A stretch of DNA of 64,000 nucleotides from Beta vulgaris subsp. vulgaris (taxonomy: Eukaryota > Streptophyta > Magnoliopsida > Caryophyllales > Amaranthaceae): positions 59,650,622-59,714,621 of the forward strand of contig NC_079202.1 of the NCBI RefSeq assembly GCF_026745355.1, given 5' to 3'. Shown here in pieces: positions 1 to 11,170 of this stretch. The notes beneath the pieces were generated by a model, which made no database searches, had not been told where the DNA came from, and saw only the letters and a program-made list of their open reading frames with translations. Numbering within the stretch: position 1 is the first letter of the stretch; each line of letters starts with the position of its first letter. The position numbers and the translations under genes were made by a program.

Positions 1-288
1 CTTTAATATATGTACTTGAAGTCTTGGGATCAAATCCTATACTATGCGGTTTCTTAATTTGTTTATTGTACATGGATTACATGAACTAAAACTTCATAGG
101 AAAAGCCACGTGGCACAGTTTCTTGTTCTCGCACACCTTTTAATATATTTGTATAGATTGAATTGAACGTGAAATGTCTTTTAAAGTTACTCTGCTCTAG
201 TCTTGATTTTGGCATTCTTTTGCACTTGGATAGGGAGTGGTAGGCTGGTAGCACATAAAAATTCTAACCAAGCTTTGAATTCGTTAAA

Positions 289-641
289 GGAAAAATTAAC
301 AATAGAGGTCTGAACTTTGGGTGATAATTTTTAAAAGGTCTGAACTATTGATTAACCTGTGTAGGTCCCAACTTTAGGGGGTCTTAACTATTAGTGGGCC
401 TTAGTGACTTAAAATTGGCTTAATAGGTCATCACTTGTAAAACTTCGGCCACATCAGAAGGGTTAATTGAGTGATGGATGTAGGAAGTAGGTGAGATTTT
501 TTAAAAAATCTTCAATTTTAAGTCGTCGAGGCCCGCTAAAAGTTAAGACCCCCTAAAGTTGGGACCTACACAGGTTAATCAATAATTCAAACCTTTTAAA
601 AATTAGCACCCAAAGTTCAGACCTTTATTATCAATTTAGCC
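289..641. mobile_element. Mutator-like foldback MITE with 9-bp TSD
   Basis: The two ends are long inverted repeats of well over 100 bp: the left arm reads GAGGTCTGAACTTTGGGTG and the right arm is its near-perfect reverse complement. The outer ends are GGAAAAATTAACAATA and, inverted, GGCTAAATTGATAATA. A perfect 9-bp direct repeat TTCGTTAAA flanks it at 280-288 and 642-650. Nine-base target duplications with long inverted ends are characteristic of Mutator-like elements. It has no coding capacity. Confidence 0.88.
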
Positions 642-1026
642 TTCGTTAAACTATTTGTATTTCATTTTGATGTTCGCATTAGTTTAAATGATGTGACCGA
701 CAAATGTTTGGCTCACCAATTTCGTACATTGGTGTCGTTTAATTTAGTTGGTAAAGTTTTGTAGGGGTGATATTTAAGAGTTGGAATTATTTTTTGTCTC
801 AAACTATTTTTAACTTTCAAGTTTTTGTGAGAAACTACCTTATTAAAAAATTTGTTGTTACCTTACTTTTATTATTTTTGTTTTTCTCAGCTACCTAATG
901 CCGGTTTTCAATATTAATTTTTTTTTTAGTTCAAGATTGTGGGAGAAAACAAAATTATCCTTGTGAAAATTGTTTGGGATTGTGAAAAACTGAAGAGGAA
1001 TTTTATGGTGGATTGGCGGTACAAAG

Positions 1027-1165
1027 GTCCTGTTTTGTTCAACTTATTTAAGATCTTATAAGATAAGATAAGATGTTCCGTTATCTTGTCTTATTTTTTG
1101 AAAAATAAGATAAAATAAAATAAGTTCAGATAAGATAAGACAAAATAAGTTGATTCAAACGAACC
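1027..1165. mobile_element. Small foldback MITE
   Basis: The ends GTCCTGTTTTGTTCAACTTA and, on the other strand, GGTTCGTTTGAATCAACTTA are similar inverted repeats, and the interior is a run of AAGATAAGATAAGA-type repeats that also pair with each other. A possible 5-bp duplication CAAAG sits at 1022-1026 and 1166-1170. Family unassigned. Confidence 0.5.
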
Positions 1166-1537
1166 CAAAGTTAGAGCATTCAGGGAAATGGGGAAAATGG
1201 GGTAGGAAAAATGAAAAAAGGATTTGAAGAGGTTAAGTGATACTACGTGACATTATAAAAATTGGAAAAAAAAAAGTCAATGCTAAAAACTGACATAAAA
1301 TAATTGTCAACAACAAAATGATAAAAATAAGGTAGTTTGAGACAAAAATCTCTTCAAAATTTGAAGATCATTTCCTTTGATTAAAGTACCTCATGAAAAT
1401 GTTTTTTTTTACATAAAAGAGAAAATGAGATTTTCTTTTTTTCCAGATTGGTGTACACGTGCAGTTGTACATTCCATATAATATAACCATTATTTTTGTT
1501 TAAGAGAGGAATGTATAGACAATAGAGGTTTAGCCGT

Positions 1538-1715
1538 ACCAAGTAAGTGTTGGCCCAGTGGTGATGGTGACTGGCTTTGGTAGGACGGACTCGTATTTGA
1601 ATCCCTGCAACACCCTTGGGAAAGGAATGGAACCTAACCATCCCGAATTTGGCCTCGATCCGGATGTAGCCCGAAGGCTGAACCAGGTGCAAACACCAAA
1701 AAAAATAAAAAATAA
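1538..1715 (+). mobile_element. tRNA-derived SINE
   Basis: It has a box A-like TGGCCCAGTGGTGATGG near its 5' end, a box B-like GTATTTGAATCC, a body ending in CCAGGTGCAAACACC, and an A-rich tail at 1697-1715. A perfect 12-bp duplication AGGTTTAGCCGT flanks it (1526-1537 and 1716-1727). The body resembles the widespread Au-type plant SINEs, which is a family impression rather than an alignment. Confidence 0.85.
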
Positions 1716-1957
1716 AGGTTTAGCCGTTTAAGATAACTTGATGCATGATGGTGGGCCGGTGGCCCATGCAACTTTTGGATAGTATGATTCTTGAATTCTT
1801 GTTATAGTTTTTCAATATTTTAAATACTTATTGAAAATACGGCGCGCATCTTCTACCATGTTGGATTGTCGTGGCAATGAAATCTATTCCTTAATTTTGT
1901 ACTCGATTGTGTCTTTTTTCCTAAAAGTAGGCAATATTCCTATTTATGTGAGATCAA

Positions 1958-2071
1958 AACCTTAAGTTAATAGTAGTTAAGATTGAGCTGTTGTGAAAGA
2001 TAAGTCACATGTTCGAATTCTCCCTTTTCTTTTTATATTTTGTACTGCCTTCGTGATTCATACAGATCAAA
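1958..2071 (+). mobile_element. SINE, degraded copy of the 38.5-kb family
   Basis: The sequence TTAAGATTGAGCTGTTGTGA, then a B-box-like ATGTTCGAATTC, then ACTGCCTTCGTGATTCATAC and an A run match the order seen in the better-preserved copies at 21318, 26947 and 38528. The head is diverged and no clear target duplication was found. Confidence 0.6.
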
Positions 2072-2540
2072 AAAATAGTAGCTCAATTTTATTTATAAAT
2101 TCTTTACATATAAAAAATATTTAATTTCACTTAAGATTATTTATTTGCTTTTTTGTCTTACAATATTTAATAAAATAAATTTTATGCCGTCAAACTATTT
2201 GTCACACCAAAACCCATACTATACTACTACTTCTGTTCAACTTACTTCGTACTTTGACGCGATTCACATACTTCATTTTGACTAATATATGTGATATATC
2301 TAATGGAAAATATAATCATGTGAGATATTGTTAGATTCGTCTCAACCAAACTTTCAATTGTTAACTTTTCAAAACTTTTTTTTGTTCATAACTAAAAATA
2401 TTAATAGTCAAAGTTTTCCGATGACAAGTGTGCAAATCAAACTATGTAAATTATAAAGAATTAGAGCCATAGAGGTAATACTATATCATATACATGCAAA
2501 TCCATTATTGAAAATAAATAACCCTAGGATGTTGTCTTTA

Positions 2541-2787
2541 TTATATTTTATTTTTTTGGCCTCCATCGGGGACCCCATGGAAAGATAAAGGGACCTGCCA
2601 AAGTGTCAGACCGAAACTTCTCGCATGTTAATCGAGCCTAGGTTTGCGGGCAGATACTTTGAGGGGGGGGGGGGAAATGGTAAGGGGAATCCCTCTCTCA
2701 AGTGCCCCGGTCTAGTGGGATCGAACCACCAACTTTGAAGTTATAGTTAATGTTTTTTCCTTACCACTAGGCCAAGCTTAACTTGGT
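2541..2787 (-). mobile_element. SINE on the minus strand
   Basis: Read on the minus strand it starts near AAGCTTGGCCTAGTGGTAAG (box A-like), has GGTGGTTCGATCCCAC (box B-like) and ends in an A/T-rich tail. Near-identical 15-bp direct repeats flank it: AGGATGTTGTCTTTA (2526-2540) and AGGATATTGTGTTTA (2788-2802). It contains a run of about a dozen G at 2663. The 35586-35780 copy belongs to the same family. Confidence 0.82.
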
Positions 2788-3680
2788 AGGATATTGTGTT
2801 TATGGTTATTTGCATTCTGTCGGGTACAATGACATAATATGTGTAATTTTTATTAATTTATATACATAATATTATCTGTTATTGTTCATGGAATCAGTTG
2901 ACCAGAAGTTGATAAGCTCAGTTAGAGATTGCAATTTCTAACCCGATCCAAACTAGTCCTTTAAAAAATTGATGCCCTACAATCCATTAATTGCAATAAA
3001 ATAGTATTTATTTCGTCTCATAGTATAATGCTTGTATTTCTTTTTGGATGTCTCAAAATGTTGTTATTTTCTTTTTTTTAATTTCATAAATTTTCTGATT
3101 TACCTCAATTAACTGTGTAATCCTCATTTATTTGCTTTTTAGAATCAATTATTTTTATTTTTTTATTAAACCAGCGAGTCGATTTAGTCATATACATTTA
3201 ATACTCTCTTTCACCCATTATTCTCTATTCCCTCCCATAAAATTAATTATTTCCCCCAACATTCTTTTTATTATTTCATGCTCTACTTGCCTTAACTCTC
3301 GTGCAAAATGATAATCAACAAGTATATTATTAGATTAAGGAAATACTTCGATCCACGTACTACCAATAATAAGATAGATATTAAAAATGAAACTCCTCAG
3401 ACTCTATACCGAGCAAAATATATCAATTAATATGGGACGAATAAGTATATATATTTTTTCGGTTGGAGGTAGAGTGGTTTACGGGGGTGGTAGGAAGGGG
3501 AAGGTTTTTCTTGTTTGGAGGTGGAGTGGTTTTCAAAGTTGGGGAAGGGGAGGGGGAGATTTTTGAGGCTGAGGAAGGGGAGGTTTTCGGAATGGTGGTG
3601 GCTGGTATGGTGGCATGAAGGTGGTTAGGGATGGCTGATAGGTGAGAAGGGGTGGGGATTTAGTTAGTTATGTTTAATTA

Positions 3681-3735
3681 GAGTTAATTAGGATTACTTA
3701 ATATTAATTAGGATTACTTAATATTAATTAGGTTA
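3681..3735. repeat. Short tandem repeat, 20-bp unit
   Basis: The unit GGATTACTTAATATTAATTA occurs twice in a row (3691-3710 and 3711-3730), with a partial copy on each side. Confidence 0.75.
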
Positions 3736-4170
3736 GTTAGGGGTTAATTTGGTTGATTTAGCTTTAATGACTAATAGAGTTGACGTCCGTTAATCAGGTT
3801 TTCTGATGATTTTTCAAAATCACAGGGACACCTGGTGATGAATTTTGAAAAACACGAAAGTATCAGGTGAATGTTAAGAAATCTCTAGAGTACATGGTGA
3901 AAAATCCATTTTTTTTTAACAATTGTAATGACATGACGTGTCATAGCGATTTGTCAATCTACCTTTCTTTTGTGGCTAAATGGTAGATACATAATCCAAT
4001 GAAGGGTAAAACCGGACTCCACATCACTTAAAATTCCAGAAAGCACAAAAAATCATTTCTTTTTTTCTCTAAAACCCCGAAAAATTATTTTCATTTCCTT
4101 TTATTCCCTTAATTTTGAGCAGTGATATTATACTACAGTACTACTCACACCCAAAAATAAAAAACCCTCG

Positions 4171-4180
4171 TTATATATAT
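4171..4180 (+). promoter_or_regulatory. Candidate TATA box of the 4382 gene
   Basis: TTATATATAT lies about 200 bp upstream of the ATG at 4382. Between them is a transcript-leader-like stretch rich in CA, GA and poly-A. A start near 4205 would give a leader of roughly 180 nt. Inference from position and sequence only. Confidence 0.4.
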
Positions 4181-4381
4181 TTATGTAGTGAGTATCTCAA
4201 CGTCTCACAAGAGATCTGCACAGTTTGAGACGAAGAAGAAAGAGAGAGAAAAAACACACCCACAAAAAAAAAAAAAAAAAAACCAGAACTACAAATAAAT
4301 AACAAGAGTATAACCTTAATTAATTATTGTTATTTTTCTTCATTTTAGAGATCTGAAAATTCATCGGAAAAATCAAGAAAA

Positions 4382-5685
4382 ATGAGAATAAGGAAAAACG
4401 CAAGGTCAATAACACCATCATCTTCATCTTCTTCATTTCTTGTTTGTCAGCTCAATCGTTCACCTTGGGATGTCGACTCTTTCTCTCTCCTGGTTAGTTT
4501 TTTTCTTCTATTTTTTCTGCTTTTTCAGATCTATTTTTTTTACAAAAATTTCAACTCAGAGAAAAATAGAATTGAAATATTATCGCATTTGTTGATACTC
4601 CTAATTGTTAGAAATAAAAAAAAAAAATGTAGGGTTTTAAAGAGTTAGATAATTTTATTTCAGCTCCATTTTTTTTAGGGTTGTTTCATTTTAGCTTCTA
4701 CTGTTATTATTAATAATAATAAGAAGAAGAAGAATAAGCTGTAAATATTGACAATCAGAGTAGCTGAGTAGGTTAATTTTTCACGACGTCGTTTAATTTC
4801 ACTCAGGATGAATTTGATATGAGTGAGAATTTACCTCAACCTCTTCCATCTCCAGACAGGTAACTTAATTAATTTATCTTTGTAAAAATTCTTATTATTT
4901 CAAGTTCTAGGGTTTTCAATTTTACACACACGCACGCTACAAATAAATTATTATCCCACACATCAAACTTAGAAATTGGGTCTATATATATGTATGCTGA
5001 ACGAATATATATATTCAATGTACTCAACTACAGTCTTATAAGTGGAGAGTCCATGGAATTATCATACGAGTACGTGGAAAAACCACATTCTTCGCCGCCA
5101 TCGCCGCCGCCACATTTACTGCCTCCTCTTTTGGAGGAGCAGATAGGTGGTGGAATATACTACAAAGACCTAGAGTCGCCACCATTACCACCACCAGTTC
5201 CCGCTCCTGCAAAGAAGCGGGGACGGCCTAGGAAACTTGCAGCCGCGACAGTAACCACTACTACAAGTCCACCAGCTACTACAATAACTAGTAATCGTAA
5301 TCCGAATGAGTATTACTATTATTCCGGGTTCGGGCCGAAGTTGGGGAAGAGGAGGCCTAGGGGAGGGAAGAAATACGTCTGTAATGGTAATGATGATAAC
5401 AATTATTGCTATAATAATAATACAAGTAGCAATGATGTTGGTTCTTGCTCTACTAGTCAGATTATGAGTGAAGATGACAATGACGAAAATAGCAAGAATA
5501 ATAACAATAATAATAGTACTAGTACTAGTACTAGTACTAGTAAAGTAGAGAGTATGGTGGATGAAGAACTTGATTATATTGAGGATGATTTCGATGACGA
5601 TGATGATGATGAAGAAGGTCAATTTAATGGTGTAAAGAGAGTTCGTAAGCATGTTAAAGCTAGGTCACTTAAGTCGTTAATGTGA
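4382..5685 (+). CDS. AT-hook-like acidic low-complexity plant protein
   Basis: Three exons fit: 4382-4492, 4807-4859 and about 5034-5685, with GT-AG introns and consistent phases, giving about 271 residues. The last acceptor could also be after 5042 in the same frame. The N-terminus MRIRKNARS followed by CQLNRSPWDV looks like a conserved plant-specific start. Next come proline-rich stretches, then KKRGRPRK at about residues 115-122, whose RGRP core is an AT-hook-like minor-groove DNA-binding motif. The C-terminal half is Asn-, Ser-Thr- and Asp/Glu-rich, including an (AGTACT)n stretch near 5515-5541 encoding alternating Ser-Thr and an acidic run near 5590-5620; the end is basic. A nuclear DNA-associated role is inferred. 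I do not recognise a named gene. A single AT-hook is weak evidence, since it could be a basic linker. The 155-residue antisense frame is a shadow of the low-complexity part. Confidence 0.75.
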
Positions 5686-6133
5686 GTTATTCATCAATGG
5701 CGATAATCAAAGTGCAAATTAGACTTCGTTTTGTATGGGAGGTAGGAAGAAGCTAAGGTTGTAGGTTTTCTTTTTGTTTGTTGTTGTTTTGTATTAGTTG
5801 AATTTGTATGGAAAAAATATGTACTTGGTTGAAATTGAATCTTGTAGTAGACTAGTAGTTTAGTACTTTCATTTGTAATTGCTGACGGGCGGGTAACAAT
5901 AGCATAACTCTAGCTTTTTTTTGGTTTGATTTTGGGTGACTTGACAAATTTGACATACGAGCAAATGTATGATGTATGTAACTTTGTAGTTGAATGTTGA
6001 AGCTTGAAGGTAATTTAATAGTTGACTTCAAGAGCTCTACAATTCAAATTTTCGGTTCAAGTTCCACGTAATAGTCTACCATTGAATTTTTTGACTTGTG
6101 TAAAACTTATATTCACTTTCATTCTAAAATATA

Positions 6134-6386
6134 CTATCTCCGCTTCTTTTGAATTGTTACACTTAAACATTTTATTATTCACAAATTGCACTTTGATATT
6201 TGTTTATGATTTATACGTGAATAAAAAAATAGTCATGTGGGATCTTGTTAGATTCGTCTTGGTACATATTTTATTAATATGTATTTTTTATAATTTTTAC
6301 AAAAAACTACAGATATATATCCTCCAAGTTTTGCATTGGCATGCCTGAAAAGGGTAAAAGTAATGATTAAAAAGAAACGGGGAGAA
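6134..6386. mobile_element. Stowaway-like MITE (CTCCGTTT ends)
   Basis: The left end CTATCTCCGCTTCTTTTGAA pairs with the right end AAAGAAACGGGGAGAA, and TA flanks both sides. The interior contains ATAGTCATGTGGGATCTTG, a phrase shared with related copies near 2310, 10900 (inverted) and 31030. Degraded copy. Confidence 0.6.
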
Positions 6387-6528
6387 TAATTAGTTCTCAT
6401 TTCATTTTTTAATGGTCAAATTTTAAAACTTTTAACTAAATATTCTCATTGATGCAAAAAAGATAATATTAATTTGTTATTTTCGCTTTCCTTTGTTTTC
6501 TTCAAAAAATAATTCAATAGAGTTGACT

Positions 6529-6780
6529 GTTGGGGTTTTGAGATCCATCATCTAATTAGATGTATTTACAACTCTTGAAACCCATTAGATGTCCACTTGT
6601 GAGTGTCCCATATTGGAGAAAGAGGAGACAATAAACCACTTTATAAGATTAGGGTTACTCCTTTTATCACCAATTGGTTTTAGGATGGAACCTTCTACCT
6701 TTTAAGTGGGCTAAACTCTCCTCCTCTTTATTGTCTTATCCAGACCCATTTTTATATAATTTAAAAATTAACAACAACAA
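6529..6780. repeat. Possible solo-LTR or TRIM-like remnant
   Basis: The stretch begins TGTTGGGGTTTTGAGATCC, contains GTCCCATATTGGAGAAAGAG, then CACCAATTGGTTTTAGGATG and GAACC, and ends in AACAACA. This phrase order is typical of short plant LTR-type repeats, but I found no matching target duplication, so the assignment is tentative. Confidence 0.3.
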
Positions 6781-8026
6781 CTATGATGGATTTGAGTGGT
6801 TTATTGAGCTAATTAATAATATATTGAATTATTTTAGAGTACAGTTGTTCAATTATATAAAAAAGCAAATATATGACTTATAATTAATTAGTTGATACGA
6901 GAGCCACACTTAGTTTTTCTAACAGATGTATATGAAAATATTTGAAAATTTATAAAATTATCTTTGGGATATGGTTATATTTGTCTCAATGTTACTCTCG
7001 AATGTTTTCTTCATTATTTAATAATTATTTCACTTTGACTTTTGACACCGTTTATACACCTCACATTAACCATATTATTTTTATATAGATAGATTAAAAA
7101 AATACTACTATGTTTTATTTAAAATTTTATGAGTTTTGTTTCAATATATATATATTCAAAATATTAATTTTAATTATCCAAGTTTTATAAAAAAGACAAT
7201 TAAAAATTAATTGTAAATTTTGGTGTGGGAAGTCCTATAATTAAAGTGGAGGAACATTATTTTTTTTTTAAATAACAAGAAGAAGTGTCTTATTAAAACG
7301 AAATCACATTTAAAGGGTCGGGGAGGGGAAGGGGCTAAGGGCATTGGGATTGATTCTGCAATCCCTGTCCATTCAAAGTTCGTCTTATGCCCAATATGAC
7401 GTTTTTCCTTTACGCAACCTCATCTCCACACCCATATACCTCCATGAGCTTCATATCACGCCATATACCCAACATCCTTTTCAATATATCTTGCGGATCA
7501 TCGATCATGATATAAGCAAATACTCAGGTGTTGTAAAGCTGAGGGACTTAATTCCGCAAATAATTCGACCCTAGATTTTCCTTCTTGCCACCTAATCATA
7601 ATATCACGTGTTTCTAATTTAAGATAAGATTTAAGCGAGTAGACTACAATTCTTAATAAACGAATTGGTCGATTAAGACAAATCGGTACGCTTAAACATG
7701 CTGCTCATGCAATGAAAAATATGGTTTGTTAGATGAGTCATGAGTGCTCACAATATTCATCAATTATTGTGTTTTTTTTTAAATTAAAGAGGTAGGACTT
7801 CGAGTATCATTGATATAAAATTAAAGAGGTAGGGCTTCGAGTATCAGTGAAAATCACTACTTATATTGAAAATTGTAATATAAAATGAGCAAAAATATTG
7901 TAAAATGAGTAATAGTTTGCTAAAATGAGCAAAACATGAAATGAGAAAAAAAACATAAAATGAGCAAAAAGGCCGGTTTTCAGTTTTTAGCTTAAGGTTA
8001 ATTTTAGTGATTTCTACCCCTCTCTA

Positions 8027-8028
<2 letters not shown>

Positions 8029-8058
<30 letters not shown>
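8029..8058. repeat. (TA)n microsatellite
   Basis: About 14 uninterrupted TA units. Confidence 0.9.
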
Positions 8059-8062
<4 letters not shown>

Positions 8063-8570
8063 TGATAAAGTCTTATAAAAATGAAGTATCTACTTAAAAC
8101 CTAAATTCTTTTACATTAATGCGCTCTCGTAGTTCTCTGCTGTACACCAAAAATTCCTTTTGTGAAAGGCTCAAAAGTATAGCGAGTTATATGATTAGTT
8201 GCCAAAATTTTCATAAATTAGAATAGGAAGGTAGAACATGAGGTTCGATCATCTGTAGGAATTAGGATATACCGATCTGTATATTTCTAAACAAGTTTTA
8301 TTTCTTCTTCGACCAAAATATTTCCTGCGGTAAGAAATGATTGCTGATATATTTTGTGCATCTGTGTATCATACTCAATAGTACTATACCAATTTACCAT
8401 CACAAGTTAAGCCAAAAACCTCCTCTTTGACGTACGTGTTTCAAAAACTTCTCATAGTAGACCTAAAAAAAAAACAAAATTCTCAAGTAATACTTTGAGG
8501 CTTTGTTCTTCTCAACATTTTAACTAAGTCAAATCCAACGAAATAAGTTAAGTTGAAAAATAGAGCTTAA

Positions 8571-8872
8571 GAGGGTGTTTAATTGGTATAGAGTAATTTG
8601 ATGTAGGAAACGGATTCAAATAAGCGTTTGTATTTCTAATTGTTTGGTATGAGTGTTAAGTAACAAATGCCGTTTCCGGATGGAAACACAATCCTCTCAT
8701 TTGTTACCCTTATCAAACTAGTGGAAATAAATCACGTTTCCTTAATCATAAACCTCTCAATTATTTCCATTCCACTAGGATACCAAGCAAGTATTAAAGG
8801 TAACAATTATTATTTTTCCTCTTTATCCAAACCCTTTCCATCCTGTTTCCATTAATCTTACCAAACACCCCC
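8571..8872. mobile_element. PIF/Harbinger-like MITE
   Basis: The ends GAGGGTGTTTAATTGG and, inverted, GGGGGTGTTTGGTAAG are similar and flanked by TAA (8568-8570 and 8873-8875). Three-base TAA/TTA duplications and GGG-GTTTGG ends are typical of PIF/Harbinger MITEs. The interior shares phrases such as TTTCTAATTGTTTGGTATGA and CAAACTAGTGGAAA with the element at 36228. Confidence 0.75.
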
Positions 8873-8995
8873 TAAGTATAGTAAAATAAAAGTTGCTTAT
8901 TCTGGTTTGTGTCGTTTGATAATTGCACTTTATTCTTCTTTTCACCAGCACCAAAACTAATCTGCCAAAAATTATCAACTTTGCAATTAAATGTA

Positions 8996-9286
8996 GGAAA
9001 ATTTGACAGAAATAATCCCAACTATGACTGTTCCGCTCAAAATAATCCCAACTTTGGGTTATTCTTGAATAATCCAAACTATTTGGGGTACCTTCCCAAA
9101 ATAATCCAAACTTTTATTTTTCTTCCCTTCAATAATCCCTTTTCGGTCTATTATATATAGGATAATTAAAGTTTGGATTATTTTGAGAAAGTACTCCGAA
9201 TAATTTGGATTATTTTAGAATACCCCATAGTTGGGATTATTTTTAGCGAAACGGTCATAGTTTGGATTATTCTTGTTAATTTTTCC
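8996..9286. mobile_element. Mutator-like foldback MITE with 9-bp TSD
   Basis: The ends are inverted repeats: GGAAAATTTGACAGAAATAA on the left and, on the other strand, GGAAAAATTAACAAGAATAA. The interior is built of repeated AATAATCC(C/A)AACTATG phrases in both orientations. A perfect 9-bp duplication TTAAATGTA flanks it (8987-8995 and 9287-9295). The terminal GGAAAAATTAACA motif is shared with the element at 289-641, so both were probably moved by the same kind of transposase. Confidence 0.88.
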
Positions 9287-9639
9287 TTAAATGTATGTAG
9301 AATTTAAGTATTTGCATTTTAAGAAATGTCGGTAAAATGGAGTAAAGTTCCCATTCATGAATTATCAGTCAAATGGTATAAAAATAGTTGCACAAAATAT
9401 TGGCTAACCAAGTGTTCGAGTATGAGAAAGAAAAAAATATCCATAAGACTAAATTGCACTCTTAAACCACATAGACTAATCTTAATATTAAATAATTATA
9501 TAACATATAATTTGTATTCACATAGTTACATTTTTTTTTTTTTTGTATACGAGTTACTTGTAGTGACATAAAGTGTTGTCTGGGCTAAGAACTAGTTTCA
9601 ATTTTTAAAAGACTTGAATAACCAAGGGAGATAGGTATA

Positions 9640-10349
9640 AGGGATTGGTCAAGGAACTGGATGTGGTTCCTAATTAACCAAGAAGATGAGGATGAAAATA
9701 AGGTCTTTGAATTCATGGTTATTCTCTAGAGTGTGTGGCTAATGAGAAATAAGAAAGTCTTTAATCCTTCTGGCTCGACAAACCCTATTATAGTATACGT
9801 TGGATAAAGTAACGGAGAGAAGGATGAATATCCACGTAAGGTCAAAGCCTAACCAAAGCCAAAAAAACAATTCCAAGTAATATTGAAAGTAACCAATCAA
9901 AAGATAAACAAACTTTCTTGGAACAAAAACTGGTCCCTTGAGGCCCAAGGGAATGTCTTGATTATAGATGGAGCTTGGAAGGCCCAAAAGAACAAAGAAG
10001 AAGGGAAAGAAGCGGCTTATGGGTGTGCCATATCGGAAAAGGGAATGATAAGTGCACGAGGGAAGGAAAAAATTGTGCAAGTACACCAAGCCAAGTTGAA
10101 GCATATGCATTACTTTATGGGACAATAGAAGCACAAAAGAGAGGACTTCATCTCGTGGAAATTTGGTCTGATGCAAAGTGCATAGTGGAAGGGTGCGTAA
10201 ATCCTTCAAACACTGAGGTGGATATTAGAGCCATCATATCAGATATCCTTTTACTATTAGAAAAATTCTCTTCAGTTATTTTATCTCATGTACCTAGATC
10301 TAAGGTGAATCTTGCTCATTCCCTTCTAGTTGAAGCAAGGAAAGAGTGA
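9640..10349 (+). pseudogene. LINE ORF2 3' remnant (RNase H-like domain)
   Basis: Translation of 9730-9800 gives WLMRNKKVFNPSGSTNPII, like the linker that follows the reverse transcriptase in plant LINE proteins. The same frame continues, with stops, to LIIDGAWK around 9960-9990, the first acidic motif of an RNase H fold (RVT_3 type). The rest of the domain, with EAYALLYGTIEAQKRGLHLV and IWSDAKC, is in a different frame ending at 10349. One frameshift near 10080 and earlier stops therefore break it. No reverse transcriptase core is present in the window. A dead, 5'-truncated fragment. Confidence 0.8.
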
Positions 10350-10764
10350 AGTCTCCTTTTATGTTTTATGAATCTTTGTAAAACTACCTAGTACTACATT
10401 TAAAATGTGTACATACCCCTATAAAACGTGGCACATTATTTGACAAAGAAACTATTAATAGAATCACAATCCCTACGTCGATCCTCATTATTAATCACAT
10501 CCACCGTAAGATCCATACAAAAAAACATAAATCAAAATGTAGATTCTACTCATGTATTTTGGGTATATAAGAATCACCTAAGTAAGATCGGATTTACAAG
10601 GTACTGGAAGACATAATTTATCGTAAATAACTTGTATTTGATCACAATGCACATAAATTAGTTAAGTCTTGGAGCCAGGTGTATCCGTGTATACGAGGAA
10701 CGAACGTCCTTCCGATGCCGAAGTGATTTAGAGAGTTGGAAACATATATGATCTCTACAAAATA

Positions 10765-11019
10765 CTACCTATATTTTTTAAATTGACCCATTTTTCTTGA
10801 ATACACATGCCAATATACTATTTTAAACCTTTATATTTCTAATTATCAATTAATGAGCAAAAATTACAAAAAGTTTATATTATGAAAATATACATTGATA
10901 CGAATCAACAAGATCCCACATTACTATATTTTCCTTAAGTACAAATCACAATAATCGTCAAAGTTACACATGTGAATAGTGTTAAAACTCAAATGGATCA
11001 TCTAAAAAAACGGAGGAAG
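10765..11019. mobile_element. Stowaway-like MITE, old copy
   Basis: The left end is CTACCTATATTTTTTAAATT and the right end is AAAAAAACGGAGGAAG, flanked by TA. The interior carries an inverted copy of the GATCTTGTTGATTCG phrase found in the 6134 element. Its right end is cut into by the next SINE. Confidence 0.6.
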
Positions 11020-11024
11020 TATAT

Positions 11025-11170
11025 ATTTTTGTTTTTATAAGGTAAGGAGAAACCTTGACAAGTTAGGAGAAATAAAGGGATCCCAACTTGCCAAGAGTGA
11101 GAATCGATCTCAGTACCTTCTGAAACCGTAAGGAAAGCTCTAACCACTAAACTATTCCTCACTTTCAAAT
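11025..11170 (-). mobile_element. SINE inserted in the edge of a MITE
   Basis: On the minus strand a box A-like TAGTTTAGTGGTTAGAGC is followed by a box B-like GAGATCGATTCTCA. A 13-bp duplication GGAGGAAGTATAT flanks it (11012-11024 and 11171-11183). That duplicated sequence is the right end of the 10765 MITE, so the SINE arrived after the MITE. Confidence 0.78.

Larger units (their letters stand above)
1..4170. other. Intergenic, repeat-rich; no gene seen
   Basis: No coding region is supported here. Listed separately are a Mutator-type MITE, a small foldback, three SINEs and a short tandem repeat. A further possible old MITE lies at about 3012-3442, where similar inverted ends (TTTCGTCTCATAG against CTTATTCGTCCCATA read on the other strand) can be seen. 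About 3460-3650 is G-rich with repeated GGAGGT-like and GGGGAAGG-like stretches. The rest is AT-rich sequence with nothing recognisable. Confidence 0.6.
5686..9639. other. Intergenic, MITE-bearing; no gene seen
   Basis: This holds the 3' UTR of the upstream gene at its start, then the MITEs listed at 6134, 8571 and 8996, a solo-LTR-like stretch at 6529 and a (TA)n run at 8029. At 7870-7970 the phrase AAAATGAGCAAAA recurs several times with variations. The short open frames here (for example 7344-7574) show no recognisable protein. Confidence 0.55.

Noticed and set aside
1540..1600. Possible tRNA genes at this and other B-box-bearing sites (19290, 34050, 38535, 59940)
   Set aside because: No acceptor stem or full cloverleaf could be paired, and most are flanked by target duplications with A-rich tails, so they are SINEs.
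5185..5652. 155-codon minus-strand frame
   Set aside because: It is the antisense shadow of the low-complexity exon of the 4382 gene; Ile/Thr/Ser runs simply mirror AAT and GAT repeats.
7344..7574. 76-codon frame
   Set aside because: No recognisable domain, no neighbouring exons and low coding character; probably an old repeat.
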